Assembly: GCA_028289325.1 (NCBI GenBank)
Contig: JANQQN010000163.1
Coordinates: forward strand, 1-35,322
From: Myxococcota bacterium
Lineage (GTDB): Bacteria; Myxococcota; Kuafuiibacteriia; Kuafuiibacteriales; Kuafuiibacteriaceae
DNA: 35,322 nt
Direction: 5' to 3'
Position numbers and translations under genes: made by a program. The notes beneath the pieces are model-generated. The model was given only the letters and a program-made list of their open reading frames with translations, was not told the origin of the DNA and searched no databases. The stretch's first letter is position 1, and every line of letters starts with the position of its first letter. Positions 1-6,662 of this stretch are shown piece by piece.

Positions 1-258
1 ACCGACGCTCCACCGTCGAATGGGGCCGAGCCTCCGGCCGCGCCGCCGCTGACCAATGGGGCCAAGCCTCCGGCCGCGGCGACGGCGACGAACGGGGCCA
101 AGCCTCCGGCCGCGGCGACGGCGACGAACGGGGCCAAGCCATCGACCACGGCCCCCCGCGTCGAGTCGACTTCGAGCCCCGGTGCGTCCACCGAGGAATC
201 CGAAGAGACCAACGTCTTTTACTTCCGCCGGCAGGATTCCGCCGGCCAGAGCTCGTGA
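1..258 (+). CDS. C-terminal end of an unidentified protein (5' end outside window)
   Basis: Frame 1 is open from the first base to a TGA at 256-258, giving the last 85 residues of a protein that begins upstream. The tail is low complexity, rich in Ala, Pro, Thr and Lys, with a 12-residue unit (NGAKPPAAATAT) repeated, followed by an acidic stretch and an ending with FYFRRQDSAG. It is probably a disordered extension. The stop lies 6 bases before hemC, so the gene is probably co-transcribed with the heme genes. hemA (glutamyl-tRNA reductase) often precedes hemC in related bacteria and is one guess, but nothing in these 85 residues identifies it. Confidence 0.65.
   Translation, partial: TDAPPSNGAEPPAAPPLTNGAKPPAAATATNGAKPPAAATATNGAKPSTTAPRVESTSSPGASTEESEETNVFYFRRQDSAGQSS
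19..140 (+). repeat. 36-bp in-frame tandem repeat, about 3.4 copies
   Basis: The unit starts AAYGGGGCCAAGCCTCC and runs 36 bases. Copies start at 19 (diverged), 55, 91 and 127 (partial). The copies at 55 and 91 differ only at the third base. The unit encodes 12 residues (NGAKPPAAATAT), so copy number can change without a frameshift. It lies inside the partial upstream CDS. Confidence 0.85.
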
Positions 259-264
259 CCAACC

Positions 265-1203
265 ATGACTGAATCACTCAACATCGCCACCCGCGAAAGC
301 CCACTTGCCGTTTGGCAGGCCGACTTCGTCGCCGATCAGCTGAAAGCCAACACCCCCTCGCTCGACGTTCAGCTGGTCAAGATGTCTACCCGGGGCGACA
401 AGATCCTGGATCAGGCGCTGTCGAAGGTCGGCGGCAAAGACCTGTTCGTCAAAGAGATCGAGCATGCGCTCCTCGATGGGCGGGCTCAGGTCGCCGTTCA
501 CTCCCTTAAAGATATGCCCACGGATCTTCCGGACGGACTTCAGGTGACCGCCTATCCGCCTCGCGAAGACCCTCGCGACGCGATCGTGTCGACCCGCGGC
601 TACACCCTCGACACGTTGCCCAATGGCGCCGTGGTGGGGACGTGCTCCTTGCGGCGGGCGGCCCAGATTCTTCGACGACGACCCGACGTCAAGATCGTCG
701 AGATCCGCGGTAACGTTCAGACGCGGCTGCGCAAGCTCGATGAGCAAGGCATGGACGCCACGCTTCTCGCCTACGCGGGCCTCAAGCGACTGAAGATGGA
801 GCACCTCGCGACCCACGTCTTGTCCCACGAGGAATGCCTGCCCGCGATCGGGCAGGGCATTTTGGCCGTGGAAACCAAGACTGACGATTCGGCGACCAAC
901 GGCCACGTCGATCGGCTCGACGCGGCCCCCGCTCGCGCGGCCGCCACCGCGGAGCGGGCCTTTCTGCATCGGCTACACGGCGGGTGCCAGGTACCGATCG
1001 CCGGCCACGCCACCATCGAGGGCGATCGCGTGTCACTCAGGGGGCTGGTCTCGAGCCTCGACGGTCAGCAGGTATTCGAAGGGACTGTCGAGGGCGCAGC
1101 CAGCGAAGCGGAGGCGCTCGGCATTCACCTTGCCGACGAGCTCCTCGGCCGAGGCGCGGACCGAGTCCTCGCCACGTTGATGGCGCCGTCCGCCCACGCG
1201 TGA
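265..1203 (+). CDS. hemC: Porphobilinogen deaminase (hydroxymethylbilane synthase)
   Basis: This cytosolic enzyme joins four porphobilinogen molecules into hydroxymethylbilane, a step common to heme and other tetrapyrroles. The 312-residue product has the usual family length. Visible family motifs are the N-terminal ATRESPLA, KDLFVKEIE, AVHSLKDMPT, the GTCSLRRAAQ segment, EIRGNVQTRL, and HGGCQVP, whose Cys241 is the expected attachment site of the dipyrromethane cofactor (Cys242 in E. coli). The ATG at 265 gives the expected N-terminus directly before the substrate-binding region. The stop overlaps the GTG start of hemD (GTGA), indicating translational coupling. Nothing unusual was seen in the catalytic residues. 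Confidence 0.97.
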   Translation: MTESLNIATRESPLAVWQADFVADQLKANTPSLDVQLVKMSTRGDKILDQALSKVGGKDLFVKEIEHALLDGRAQVAVHSLKDMPTDLPDGLQVTAYPPREDPRDAIVSTRGYTLDTLPNGAVVGTCSLRRAAQILRRRPDVKIVEIRGNVQTRLRKLDEQGMDATLLAYAGLKRLKMEHLATHVLSHEECLPAIGQGILAVETKTDDSATNGHVDRLDAAPARAAATAERAFLHRLHGGCQVPIAGHATIEGDRVSLRGLVSSLDGQQVFEGTVEGAASEAEALGIHLADELLGRGADRVLATLMAPSAHA

Positions 1204-1988
1204 ACCTCGCTGGCCGGCGGGTGCTCATCACCCGGGCAGAGGAAGATCAAGGCGGTCTGCGCGCCGCGCTCGAGCAGCTCGGCGCGCAGGTGGTCAGTCT
1301 GCCCACGCTGGTTCGGGGCCCGACCGACGATCCCGCGCAACTCGATGACGTCGCCGGCCGCCTCGACGGGTTCGATGCGGTCGCGCTGGGCTCACTGTCC
1401 GCGCTGCGTCCGCTGGCGGAGCGCATGATCGCGCCCTATCGATCGGCGGTCGGTTGTGTGGGGCGCCGAACCGAGGACGGCCTGAACGCCGATCCGGTGT
1501 TGTCGTCTCTATTCGTAGGTCCCCGCGTGGTACCTGCGGTCTTTCGGGCCGAGGCGCTCGCCGAGGCCCTCGTTGCCCATCTCGGCGGCCTCAGGGGCCG
1601 TCGGATCATCGTGCCTCGCGCGCCCGAGGGACGGATGACCCTCATCGAACGCCTGCGAGACGCGGGGGCGGACGTCGAAGCGGTGACCACCTACCGGATC
1701 CAACCCGCGCCGACGCCGGCGCCATCGCTGTGGGCGGCGGCCCAGACCGTAGACGCCGCGCTGTTCCTGTCCGGCGAGACGCTGGCCAATCTGCTGCGGA
1801 TCGTGCCCGAGGTGCAGGCCCGGGAGATGTTGGCGCGGGTGACGGTGGGGGTGATCGGACCCGTCGCCGCCGAACGTGCCCGCCAGCTGGGGATCCGCGT
1901 CGACGTGGTTCCGGCCACCGCGACCCAGGAGGCGCTGGTCGAGGCGTTGGCGGTGCGGCTGACCTTGTCGACACCGCGGGATCCATGA
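1200..1988 (+). CDS. hemD: Uroporphyrinogen-III synthase
   Basis: HemD cyclises hydroxymethylbilane to uroporphyrinogen III with inversion of ring D, the step after HemC. I chose the GTG at 1200, which overlaps the hemC TGA by four bases and places the conserved GRRVLITRAEEDQ opening at the N-terminus. An upstream ATG at 984 would only read through hemC in another frame. The 262-residue product shows the two-lobed pattern of this poorly conserved family: a first Rossmann-like lobe with LITRA and ALGSLSALRPL, a second with VPRAPEGR, TYRIQP, ALFLSGETLANLL, VGVIGPVAAERARQLGI and a C-terminal ATQEALVEAL. Gene order and fold pattern make the call firm although single residues are little conserved. 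Confidence 0.93.
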   Translation: MNLAGRRVLITRAEEDQGGLRAALEQLGAQVVSLPTLVRGPTDDPAQLDDVAGRLDGFDAVALGSLSALRPLAERMIAPYRSAVGCVGRRTEDGLNADPVLSSLFVGPRVVPAVFRAEALAEALVAHLGGLRGRRIIVPRAPEGRMTLIERLRDAGADVEAVTTYRIQPAPTPAPSLWAAAQTVDAALFLSGETLANLLRIVPEVQAREMLARVTVGVIGPVAAERARQLGIRVDVVPATATQEALVEALAVRLTLSTPRDP

Positions 1989-2003
1989 TTGGGGTGAGCC
2001 GAT

Positions 2004-2186
2004 ATGCGGTCGACCTACAAAGTGGTGGAGCTATCCACGGTCACGGACGACACCCTCGAAGAAACGCTCAATGAGTGGACGGCCGACGGGTGGACGCTCG
2101 AGGGCATCCACTTCGCCATGCGGGAGTCGAGCAAACGGCCGGCCATGGCGTTCGTGGTGTTCACCCGGCCAGCGACCGACGCGTAG
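2004..2186 (+). CDS. Small DUF4177-like protein
   Basis: A 60-residue protein 15 bases after hemD on the same strand. The opening (MRSTYKVVELSTVTDD), the helix LEETLNEWTADGWTLEGI and a final strand FVVFTRP match the pattern of DUF4177 small proteins: a YKVVEL strand, a helix with a GW-L motif, and a last hydrophobic strand. A purine-rich GGGGTGAG lies about six bases before the ATG and fits a ribosome binding site. Function is unknown; its position suggests co-transcription with the heme genes but proves no role in heme synthesis. Confidence 0.8.
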   Translation: MRSTYKVVELSTVTDDTLEETLNEWTADGWTLEGIHFAMRESSKRPAMAFVVFTRPATDA

Positions 2187-2317
2187 CGCGGCGCGCGGGG
2201 TATCCGAGCCCACGCCGGCGTCTCAGCGACGCGGTCATGGAGGAGGGGCTCCGCGTGGTGGCGGTGGGGGCGCGCAACGGGCACGGGCCCGGACACGTTC
2301 AGGGGGCCAGGCGGGGA

Positions 2318-2845
2318 TCACGGGTTGCGGCGTTGACGAATTCGCCGTTGCCACTGACGTCGGCGCTGGCGCCGCTCGTCGTTGGACATGCCGCGCCACT
2401 TTCGGATCTTCTCCAGGAGCGCCCGGCGGTTGGCGGGCGACAGCGAACGAAGACGAGCCGCCGCCTCCCGCAGCTGCTGTTGCCGCTCCGCCGGCAGCTC
2501 GAGGAAGCGCTGGTGATTCTTGCGGATGCGGGCCCGGCTTCGCGGGGAGAGCTTTCTAAAACGCTCGTAGGCCGCCGTCACGTCCGCCCGCTGGCGGGAC
2601 GACATTCGTTGGAATTGGGCCGCGGCCCGTCGAATCTCGGCTTGCTGCTCGGGGCTCATGGCCTTGAATCGCGCGAGCTTCTCGCGAAGCGCGGCCCGTT
2701 CCTCGGGACTCATTCTCTGGACGCGGGCGACCGCGTCTTCGGGCGACTCGGTCTTCGTTGGCGGTGTGTCTTGCCCCATGGCCAGGGAAGGGCCCATCAC
2801 GACGGTGGCCACGACCAGGATTCCGGCTCGTCGATCAGCGTTCAT
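2318..2845 (-). CDS. Exported DUF3106-like protein with 18-residue helical repeats
   Basis: After a signal peptide (hydrophobic GILVVATVVMGPSLAMG, cleavage expected near residue 25), the 175-residue product is almost all a repeat of about 18 residues. The units start MSPEERAALRE, MSPEQQAEIRR, MSSRQRADVTA, LSPRSRARIRK, LPAERQQQLRE, LSPANRRALLE and MSNDERRQ, giving seven basic amphipathic helix-turn units. This resembles the DUF3106 family, which often closes ECF sigma operons. I prefer the second of two adjacent ATGs (2845), six bases from GGAGG; the first is at 2848. It overlaps the end of the preceding 90-aa gene by 11 bases. The likely location is the periplasm. Function is unknown; a scaffold or sensor for the sigma system is inference. 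Confidence 0.85.
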   Translation of the reverse strand: MNADRRAGILVVATVVMGPSLAMGQDTPPTKTESPEDAVARVQRMSPEERAALREKLARFKAMSPEQQAEIRRAAAQFQRMSSRQRADVTAAYERFRKLSPRSRARIRKNHQRFLELPAERQQQLREAAARLRSLSPANRRALLEKIRKWRGMSNDERRQRRRQWQRRIRQRRNP

Positions 2846-3107
2846 CATCGTCCTCCAGCAAGGGCATCAACGCCAACATGTCCCACTGCGCGAGCAGCTC
2901 CAGGTTCTCCAGGAGCTCGAGCTCTCGCGCGAGCTCCCACACTTCCGCGGACACGGTGGCGGTCTTGGTCGTCGCGGTCTTGGTCGTGGGGACCACCGGC
3001 GGTTCGTTCGCGCGCACCCCTCGGCTCGCGAGCATCGTCCACCCCAATGCGATCACCGCGTAGGCCGCGGATCGACCGAGCAGACCACTGATGCACGGTC
3101 GGATCAT
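2835..3107 (-). CDS. 90-aa membrane or exported protein with a Leu/Glu-rich tail
   Basis: The ATG at 3107 overlaps the stop of the anti-sigma gene (ATGA) and has GAGGA about nine bases upstream. A longer frame upstream runs through the anti-sigma gene and is not used. The 90-residue product has one hydrophobic N-terminal segment (about residues 10-27, AAYAVIALGWTMLASRG), a Thr/Lys linker, and a C-terminal acidic amphipathic part from residue 54 (WELARELELLENLELLAQ) ending in LLEDDDER. The tail shares the pattern LLxNLExxxQxDxL with the C-terminus of the neighbouring anti-sigma protein. No enzyme motif is visible. It is probably an envelope partner in the sigma/anti-sigma system, by inference from overlap and shared motif. 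Confidence 0.82.
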   Translation of the reverse strand: MIRPCISGLLGRSAAYAVIALGWTMLASRGVRANEPPVVPTTKTATTKTATVSAEVWELARELELLENLELLAQWDMLALMPLLEDDDER

Positions 3108-3622
3108 CCCGGGCCGTCCTCGGCATCGAGCGACTCGATGATCTCCAGATCTTCGAGGATATCGAGCTGCTCTACGATCTCGAGATTTCTGAGGAGGTCG
3201 AGGTTCTCGGCCACTTCGAGAAGCTCGACCTGGGCCAGGGGTCCAGGGCGATCGGTCGACGGCCCCGGCCTCGGCGAACGCACGAGCAGGAACAGCCCCG
3301 TCGCCGCGACCGCCACCGCCGACGCCCATATGGTAGGGGTCGGCCAGGACGGAAGCGACAGCCATCGACCCCATCCGCGGGACCGCTCGTGGTCGATGGC
3401 ATCGAGTCGACGCTCGAGTCGCTTGGAGAAGCCCATGGACGGCGCTGCGTCCGGCATGTGATCGACGTGTTCGAGCACCAACCGGGTCGCTTCGTACCGC
3501 GCGGCGAGCTCCGCCGAGTCGGCGATCGCTGATTCCAGCTGCTTCTTTCGTTCGGGGGTCAAGGACTTGCCCCCTTCGGCCAGGGCCATCAAGTCGAGGT
3601 CACGTTCAAGGTCGTCCGTCAT
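3104..3622 (-). CDS. Single-pass membrane anti-sigma factor candidate
   Basis: A 172-residue protein whose ATG (3622) overlaps the sigma TGA (TGATG), with GGAGG seven bases upstream; a GTG at 3625 is an alternative. Residues 1-90 form a soluble helical domain of the kind that holds ECF sigma factors (LMALAEGGKSLTPERKKQLE and similar). It lacks the HxxxCxxC zinc motif. One membrane segment lies at about 97-114 (IWASAVAVAATGLFLLV). The outside part is Pro-rich, then acidic and amphipathic (131-166), with LLRNLEIVEQLDILEDLEII. The partner should be the sigma factor encoded just upstream. Anti-sigma function is inferred from position and topology, not from a named domain. Confidence 0.82.
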   Translation of the reverse strand: MTDDLERDLDLMALAEGGKSLTPERKKQLESAIADSAELAARYEATRLVLEHVDHMPDAAPSMGFSKRLERRLDAIDHERSRGWGRWLSLPSWPTPTIWASAVAVAATGLFLLVRSPRPGPSTDRPGPLAQVELLEVAENLDLLRNLEIVEQLDILEDLEIIESLDAEDGPG

Positions 3623-4218
3623 CACGAAGCCTCCTGAGCCAGGGTCGTGGGGTCGTTCATGACCGCGAGCGCTTCGCGCCGCAGGGCCTCCAGCGCCCGA
3701 TGAATCAACGATTTCACCGCCGACACCGAGGTCTCGAGAGCGGCGGCGATCTCCTCGTGGGTCATTTGATCCTGGCGCGCCATCAAGAACGCCGCTCTTT
3801 GTTTGGGGGGCAGTCGAGACATCGTTGCCGACAGACGAGACGCCAGCTGCCGAGTCCGGGCCGCGGCCTCAGGGTCCGCGTGGGGCGCGGACAGTTCCGG
3901 TAAGTGACCTTCGGCCGGGGCATCGATCGACGCCAGCTGCTGCTGGTGTTCAGGTCGCCGCAGCTCGTTGAGGCACACGTTGGTGGCGACCCGATAGAGC
4001 CAGGTCGAGAACTTGGTCTGTGGCTCATACCGTTTGGTCGTATAGACCCGCACGAAGACGTCCTGCGCCAATTCCTCGGCGCGCGCGGGGTCTCGGACGA
4101 ATCGTCGGGCGTGGTTAATCATCTTTCGCTCGTACCGCTGAAACAGCACGGCAAACACCTGGCGATCGCGGGTCTTTACGAACCGGGCCATCAGATCGGC
4201 GTCGTCGTCGCTCTCCAC
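3622..4218 (-). CDS. ECF-family RNA polymerase sigma factor
   Basis: A 198-residue sigma-70 family protein of ECF size. Region 2 spans about residues 8-90 (DLMARFVKTRDRQVF, AEELAQDVFVRVY, FSTWLYRVATNVCLNELRR). Region 4 spans about 130-185 (MSRLPPKQRAAFLMAR, MTHEEIAAALETSVSAVKSLIHRAL). The frame stays open far upstream into the lipoprotein gene, so the start is uncertain. I chose GTG 4218 because it puts the usual acidic lead directly before region 2; an ATG at 4191 would cut into it. It is followed with overlap by the anti-sigma candidate, the classic arrangement for an envelope-signal-responsive sigma factor. Its target promoters are not visible here. Confidence 0.93.
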   Translation of the reverse strand: MESDDDADLMARFVKTRDRQVFAVLFQRYERKMINHARRFVRDPARAEELAQDVFVRVYTTKRYEPQTKFSTWLYRVATNVCLNELRRPEHQQQLASIDAPAEGHLPELSAPHADPEAAARTRQLASRLSATMSRLPPKQRAAFLMARQDQMTHEEIAAALETSVSAVKSLIHRALEALRREALAVMNDPTTLAQEAS

Positions 4219-4268
4219 GGGTTCCAGGGACTTTAACCCCAACCGGATCGGATAGTTGCGGCGTCTCG

Positions 4269-4985
4269 CTACCAGCGTTCCATAACCGACTCCGGCGCCG
4301 CTCGACGGCTCAGGATCAGCGCTTCGAGCATCATCCTGAAGTCCTGTTCGAGGTCGGTCGGGGCGGGTTCGGGCGAATAGACGTGGACGGTGACCAGTTG
4401 CCGCCGACCGATGCGCTCTTCGACGATCACCGTACCTTGATCGATCACCGCGAGGTGGTGGCGCCAGTTCGCGGTGGTTGCGGTGGTCACTTTCGCCATC
4501 CGGCCGCTGACGGGATCGGTTTCGGCGCCGTGCTGCGCGGCGAGCTGAGTGATCGACGGGGTACGCGTCCATAGCCTGAGCGCGCGCTCGAGCAGTTGCT
4601 CGAGGCTCGCGCCTTTGGCCGGACCGCTCAGGATCTCCACTCGGATGTCGGCGCGGGCCCCGGTCGAGGTCTTCGAGAGCAACCGCACGGTAGGATCGAA
4701 GTGCAACGTGGACTCACCAACCGAGAGCATGCCGTCGCCGTCGCGATCCAGTGCGTCTCGAGACGGGATCGGCAGACCCGGCGTCGGGACGGTAGGTAGC
4801 TTCGACGGATCCAGCAGCGCCCACCGGCGGTGCAGGTCTCGGTGCTGCACGCGCAGCGCAAAGCCATACCCGCGGTTCGCGTATGTGCCATCTCGGCCCA
4901 CAGAACCCACGTACCGTCCCGTCGTACAAGCGCTCACGATCAGCGCAAGTGGCAGCGAGAACAACAGCTTGCGACCCACAGTCAT
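4269..4985 (-). CDS. Lipoprotein with one EF-hand calcium-binding loop
   Basis: I chose ATG 4985, with AAGGA six bases upstream. It gives a signal peptide (RKLLFSLPLALIVSAC) with a good lipobox VSAC and lipidated Cys20. An ATG 12 codons earlier would add a charged leader. The 238-residue product contains DRDGDGMLSVGE at residues 80-91, which fits the EF-hand loop rule with acidic residues at positions 1, 3, 5 and 12, Gly at 6 and a hydrophobic residue at 8. No second EF-hand is seen. The rest has beta-rich segments (HLAVIDQGTVIVEERI, RQLVTVHVYS) and no motif I recognise. It lies 50 bases upstream of the sigma gene on the same strand, so it may share the operon. Confidence 0.8.
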   Translation of the reverse strand: MTVGRKLLFSLPLALIVSACTTGRYVGSVGRDGTYANRGYGFALRVQHRDLHRRWALLDPSKLPTVPTPGLPIPSRDALDRDGDGMLSVGESTLHFDPTVRLLSKTSTGARADIRVEILSGPAKGASLEQLLERALRLWTRTPSITQLAAQHGAETDPVSGRMAKVTTATTANWRHHLAVIDQGTVIVEERIGRRQLVTVHVYSPEPAPTDLEQDFRMMLEALILSRRAAPESVMERW

Positions 4986-5094
4986 CGGCACGTCCTTGTC
5001 ACGGTGGTCGACTGGACTCAACGGCGTCGGGGCCTATGGAGTCACAGTCGATGCAAGGAGCCCACAAGATCATAAAGGGGCAAGGAGGCGGTGC

Positions 5095-5111
5095 TCACAA
5101 TCACCTTGTGA
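5095..5111. promoter_or_regulatory. Inverted repeat TCACAA-N5-TTGTGA, candidate operator
   Basis: A perfect 6-bp inverted repeat with a 5-base spacer lies in the 213-base region between the divergent lipoprotein/sigma operon (start 4985) and the small acidic gene (start 5199). The half-site order is opposite to the CRP consensus (TGTGA-N6-TCACA). No convincing -35/-10 pair was recognised around it. It could serve either gene or be chance. Confidence 0.3.
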
Positions 5112-5198
5112 AAGACCAAGCGGCATCTAAACGTTTGAGTAACGAGACCAAGAGGAACGGCGGTCGAAACGTCGCCGGATCGTAGGGGTAAGCAGAAA

Positions 5199-5414
5199 AT
5201 GTTAGACGCATACATCATCGATGCCATTCGCCGCAAAGAGCGTGAGCGTGATGAACGCGGCCGCGTTTGGCTAGAGCTGCCCCTCGAGCGACCGGATGTC
5301 GACCATCGACCACCAGCGGGCCCCGAAGAAGAACCCCAAAGCTCGATCGTCATCCTTCCTTGGCATGACGAAGACGGCGACGACGAAGACTCGGATACGA
5401 GTGAAGCCGCCTGA
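5199..5414 (+). CDS. Small acidic conserved-type hypothetical protein (71 aa)
   Basis: A 71-residue protein opening MLDAYIIDAIRRKERERDE, then a Pro-rich middle and a very acidic end (WHDEDGDDEDSDTSEAA). The opening resembles short proteins I remember from myxobacterial genomes that begin with an M-[IL]-DA-[FY]-II helix followed by an Arg/Glu-rich run; this is memory, not a search. No membrane segment or enzyme motif is present. It is divergent from the sigma operon and convergent with fau 31 bases downstream. The ribosome binding site is weak (AGGGGTAAG about nine bases upstream). The function is unknown. Confidence 0.65.
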   Translation: MLDAYIIDAIRRKERERDERGRVWLELPLERPDVDHRPPAGPEEEPQSSIVILPWHDEDGDDEDSDTSEAA

Positions 5415-5445
5415 TTTTCCGCATTCCCTATCGCAAGAAGGCTTG

Positions 5446-6075
5446 TCACTGCGGCCCGCGCCGCTCGGCCGCCAGCCCGCCCCAATGCACCATGGTCTCC
5501 GTCACTACCGCCGATAGCTGAAGGTCGTGGGGTTCGGCGGGAAGTGTATCCACGAGCTGGATCTCGTAAGCAAAACCGATGGTCGCGGCGGATGAACCCG
5601 CGAGGGTGCGGTCGTAGAATCCACGCCCGTATCCGATACGATGGCCGTCGCGCGTGAATCCGAGCCCTGGAACGACGAATGCTTCGATCTGCGAGACGCT
5701 GACCTCGCGGTCAGGGTCGGCGACGGGCTCGGGTATCGACCACGGCGGGGTCGAGCGGAGCGCTTCCGGCTCGGCGAGATACCACCGTAATCGTTCACCT
5801 TCGACTTTAGGAAACGCGACCTGGCCCCCACGCTGCCGATGCCACCGCACGACGCGAGACGGGTCCGCTTCCGACCTCACGGCTGCGTAGGCGGCGAGCA
5901 GCCGGCATTCTTCGAGCTGACCGCATTCGATCAATCGCTGGGCCGCGGCGTCCGAATGGGCGCGTCGCGCTTCGGGCGTCAGGGCTGACCGACGGCGCCG
6001 AAGCTGGCGCCGGAGCGTCGATTTAAGAAGGGCGACCTCGGGCGACGGGGCGCCACCCGAGGTCACCAATAACAT
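5446..6075 (-). CDS. fau: 5-formyltetrahydrofolate cyclo-ligase
   Basis: Also called ygfA or MTHFS. It converts 5-formyl-THF to 5,10-methenyl-THF using ATP, returning folate to the one-carbon pool in the cytosol. The 209-residue product has the N-terminal basic helix LKSTLRRQLRRRRSALTPEAR, the central VAFPKVEGERLRWYL strand region, FVVPGLGFTRDGHRIGYGRGFYDRTLA (the family signature with G-GR-FYDR), and the C-terminal EPHDLQLSAVVTETMV. The ATG at 6075 follows a strong GGGGGG. The gene sits downstream of zapA with a candidate 6S RNA between them, an arrangement known in many proteobacteria. Confidence 0.95.
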   Translation of the reverse strand: MLLVTSGGAPSPEVALLKSTLRRQLRRRRSALTPEARRAHSDAAAQRLIECGQLEECRLLAAYAAVRSEADPSRVVRWHRQRGGQVAFPKVEGERLRWYLAEPEALRSTPPWSIPEPVADPDREVSVSQIEAFVVPGLGFTRDGHRIGYGRGFYDRTLAGSSAATIGFAYEIQLVDTLPAEPHDLQLSAVVTETMVHWGGLAAERRGPQ

Positions 6076-6104
6076 CCCCCCGCCTTAGCCGTGTGCGCAG
6101 GCGT

Positions 6105-6265
6105 ACCGGAACCTGCCTCAGCAGGTGGGCAACGTAACCCCGACGACCTGCCTCTGCCCACTTTTGCGGCAGTCCGCGCGGCGCCGGGAGGCACGCTTCC
6201 CCGGTAAAAACGCAAAGGTTCTCGGCCTAATGTTGCCTGGACATCACGTACCAGGCAGGGGAATA
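6105..6265 (-). ncRNA. ssrS: Candidate 6S RNA between zapA and fau
   Basis: The 204-base gap between zapA and fau is where 6S RNA lies in many proteobacteria, on the same strand. Read on the minus strand the gap folds in the 6S manner. A closing stem pairs CCTGCCT (6259-6253) with AGGCAGG (6118-6112). A second stem pairs GGCAAC (6237-6232) with GTTGCC (6133-6128). A large central bubble follows, then a terminal stem pairs TGCCTC (6193-6188) with GAGGCA (6154-6149), capped by an inner CTGCC/GGCAG hairpin. The 3' bubble strand includes GGGGTTACG, similar to the GGGTTACAG of E. coli 6S. 6S binds sigma-70 holoenzyme as a promoter mimic. Ends are approximate, set by the closing stem. Confidence 0.72.
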
Positions 6266-6279
6266 CCCAGATTGTCACA

Positions 6280-6615
6280 TCAGCCCTCGTCCGCCGTTAC
6301 GAGGGGCTCATCGCTCAGCTGGTCCAACATCTCGAGCAGGCGGTGGCCGCGGTCCTGAACGTGAGCCTTGAGCGTCTCGTGACGCTCCTGAAGGGTGAAA
6401 AGGTCTTCGGCCATCGTGAGCGCGACCATCAATCCGAGATGGTCCGAGCTGACCGCGCCCGTCTTTGCCTGAAGCGCATGCAAGCGTTGATTGACCAGAG
6501 CCACGACGGCATTGACCCGGGCTTGGGGGGCGTCGGACTTCACCGTGAGCGTGCGGCCACCGATCTCGATCTGCATGGAACGCCATGAACGGGGCGCCTG
6601 ATCGGGGGTGGCCAT
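6280..6615 (-). CDS. zapA: Cell division protein ZapA
   Basis: ZapA binds FtsZ at midcell and bundles its filaments. The 111-residue product carries the small N-terminal beta domain (MQIEIGGRTLTVKSDAPQ), then VNAVVALVNQRLHALQAK and the conserved LMVALTMAEDLFTLQERHE helix leading into a coiled coil, all typical of the family. I chose ATG 6615 (GGGGCG just upstream); ATG 6576 would start right at the beta domain and is also possible. It follows ftsY by 47 bases and precedes the 6S candidate and fau, all on the minus strand. Confidence 0.93.
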   Translation of the reverse strand: MATPDQAPRSWRSMQIEIGGRTLTVKSDAPQARVNAVVALVNQRLHALQAKTGAVSSDHLGLMVALTMAEDLFTLQERHETLKAHVQDRGHRLLEMLDQLSDEPLVTADEG

Positions 6616-6662
6616 CGCCCCGACACTGTAAGGACGACCATCAGATCGGTCAACCGATGGCG

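Noticed and set aside
56-268. Arg/Pro-rich 70-residue frame with repeats at the left end
   Set aside because: It is a frame-shifted reading of the 36-base repeat; the frame starting at base 1 fits the repeat period, the codon use and a stop just before hemC.
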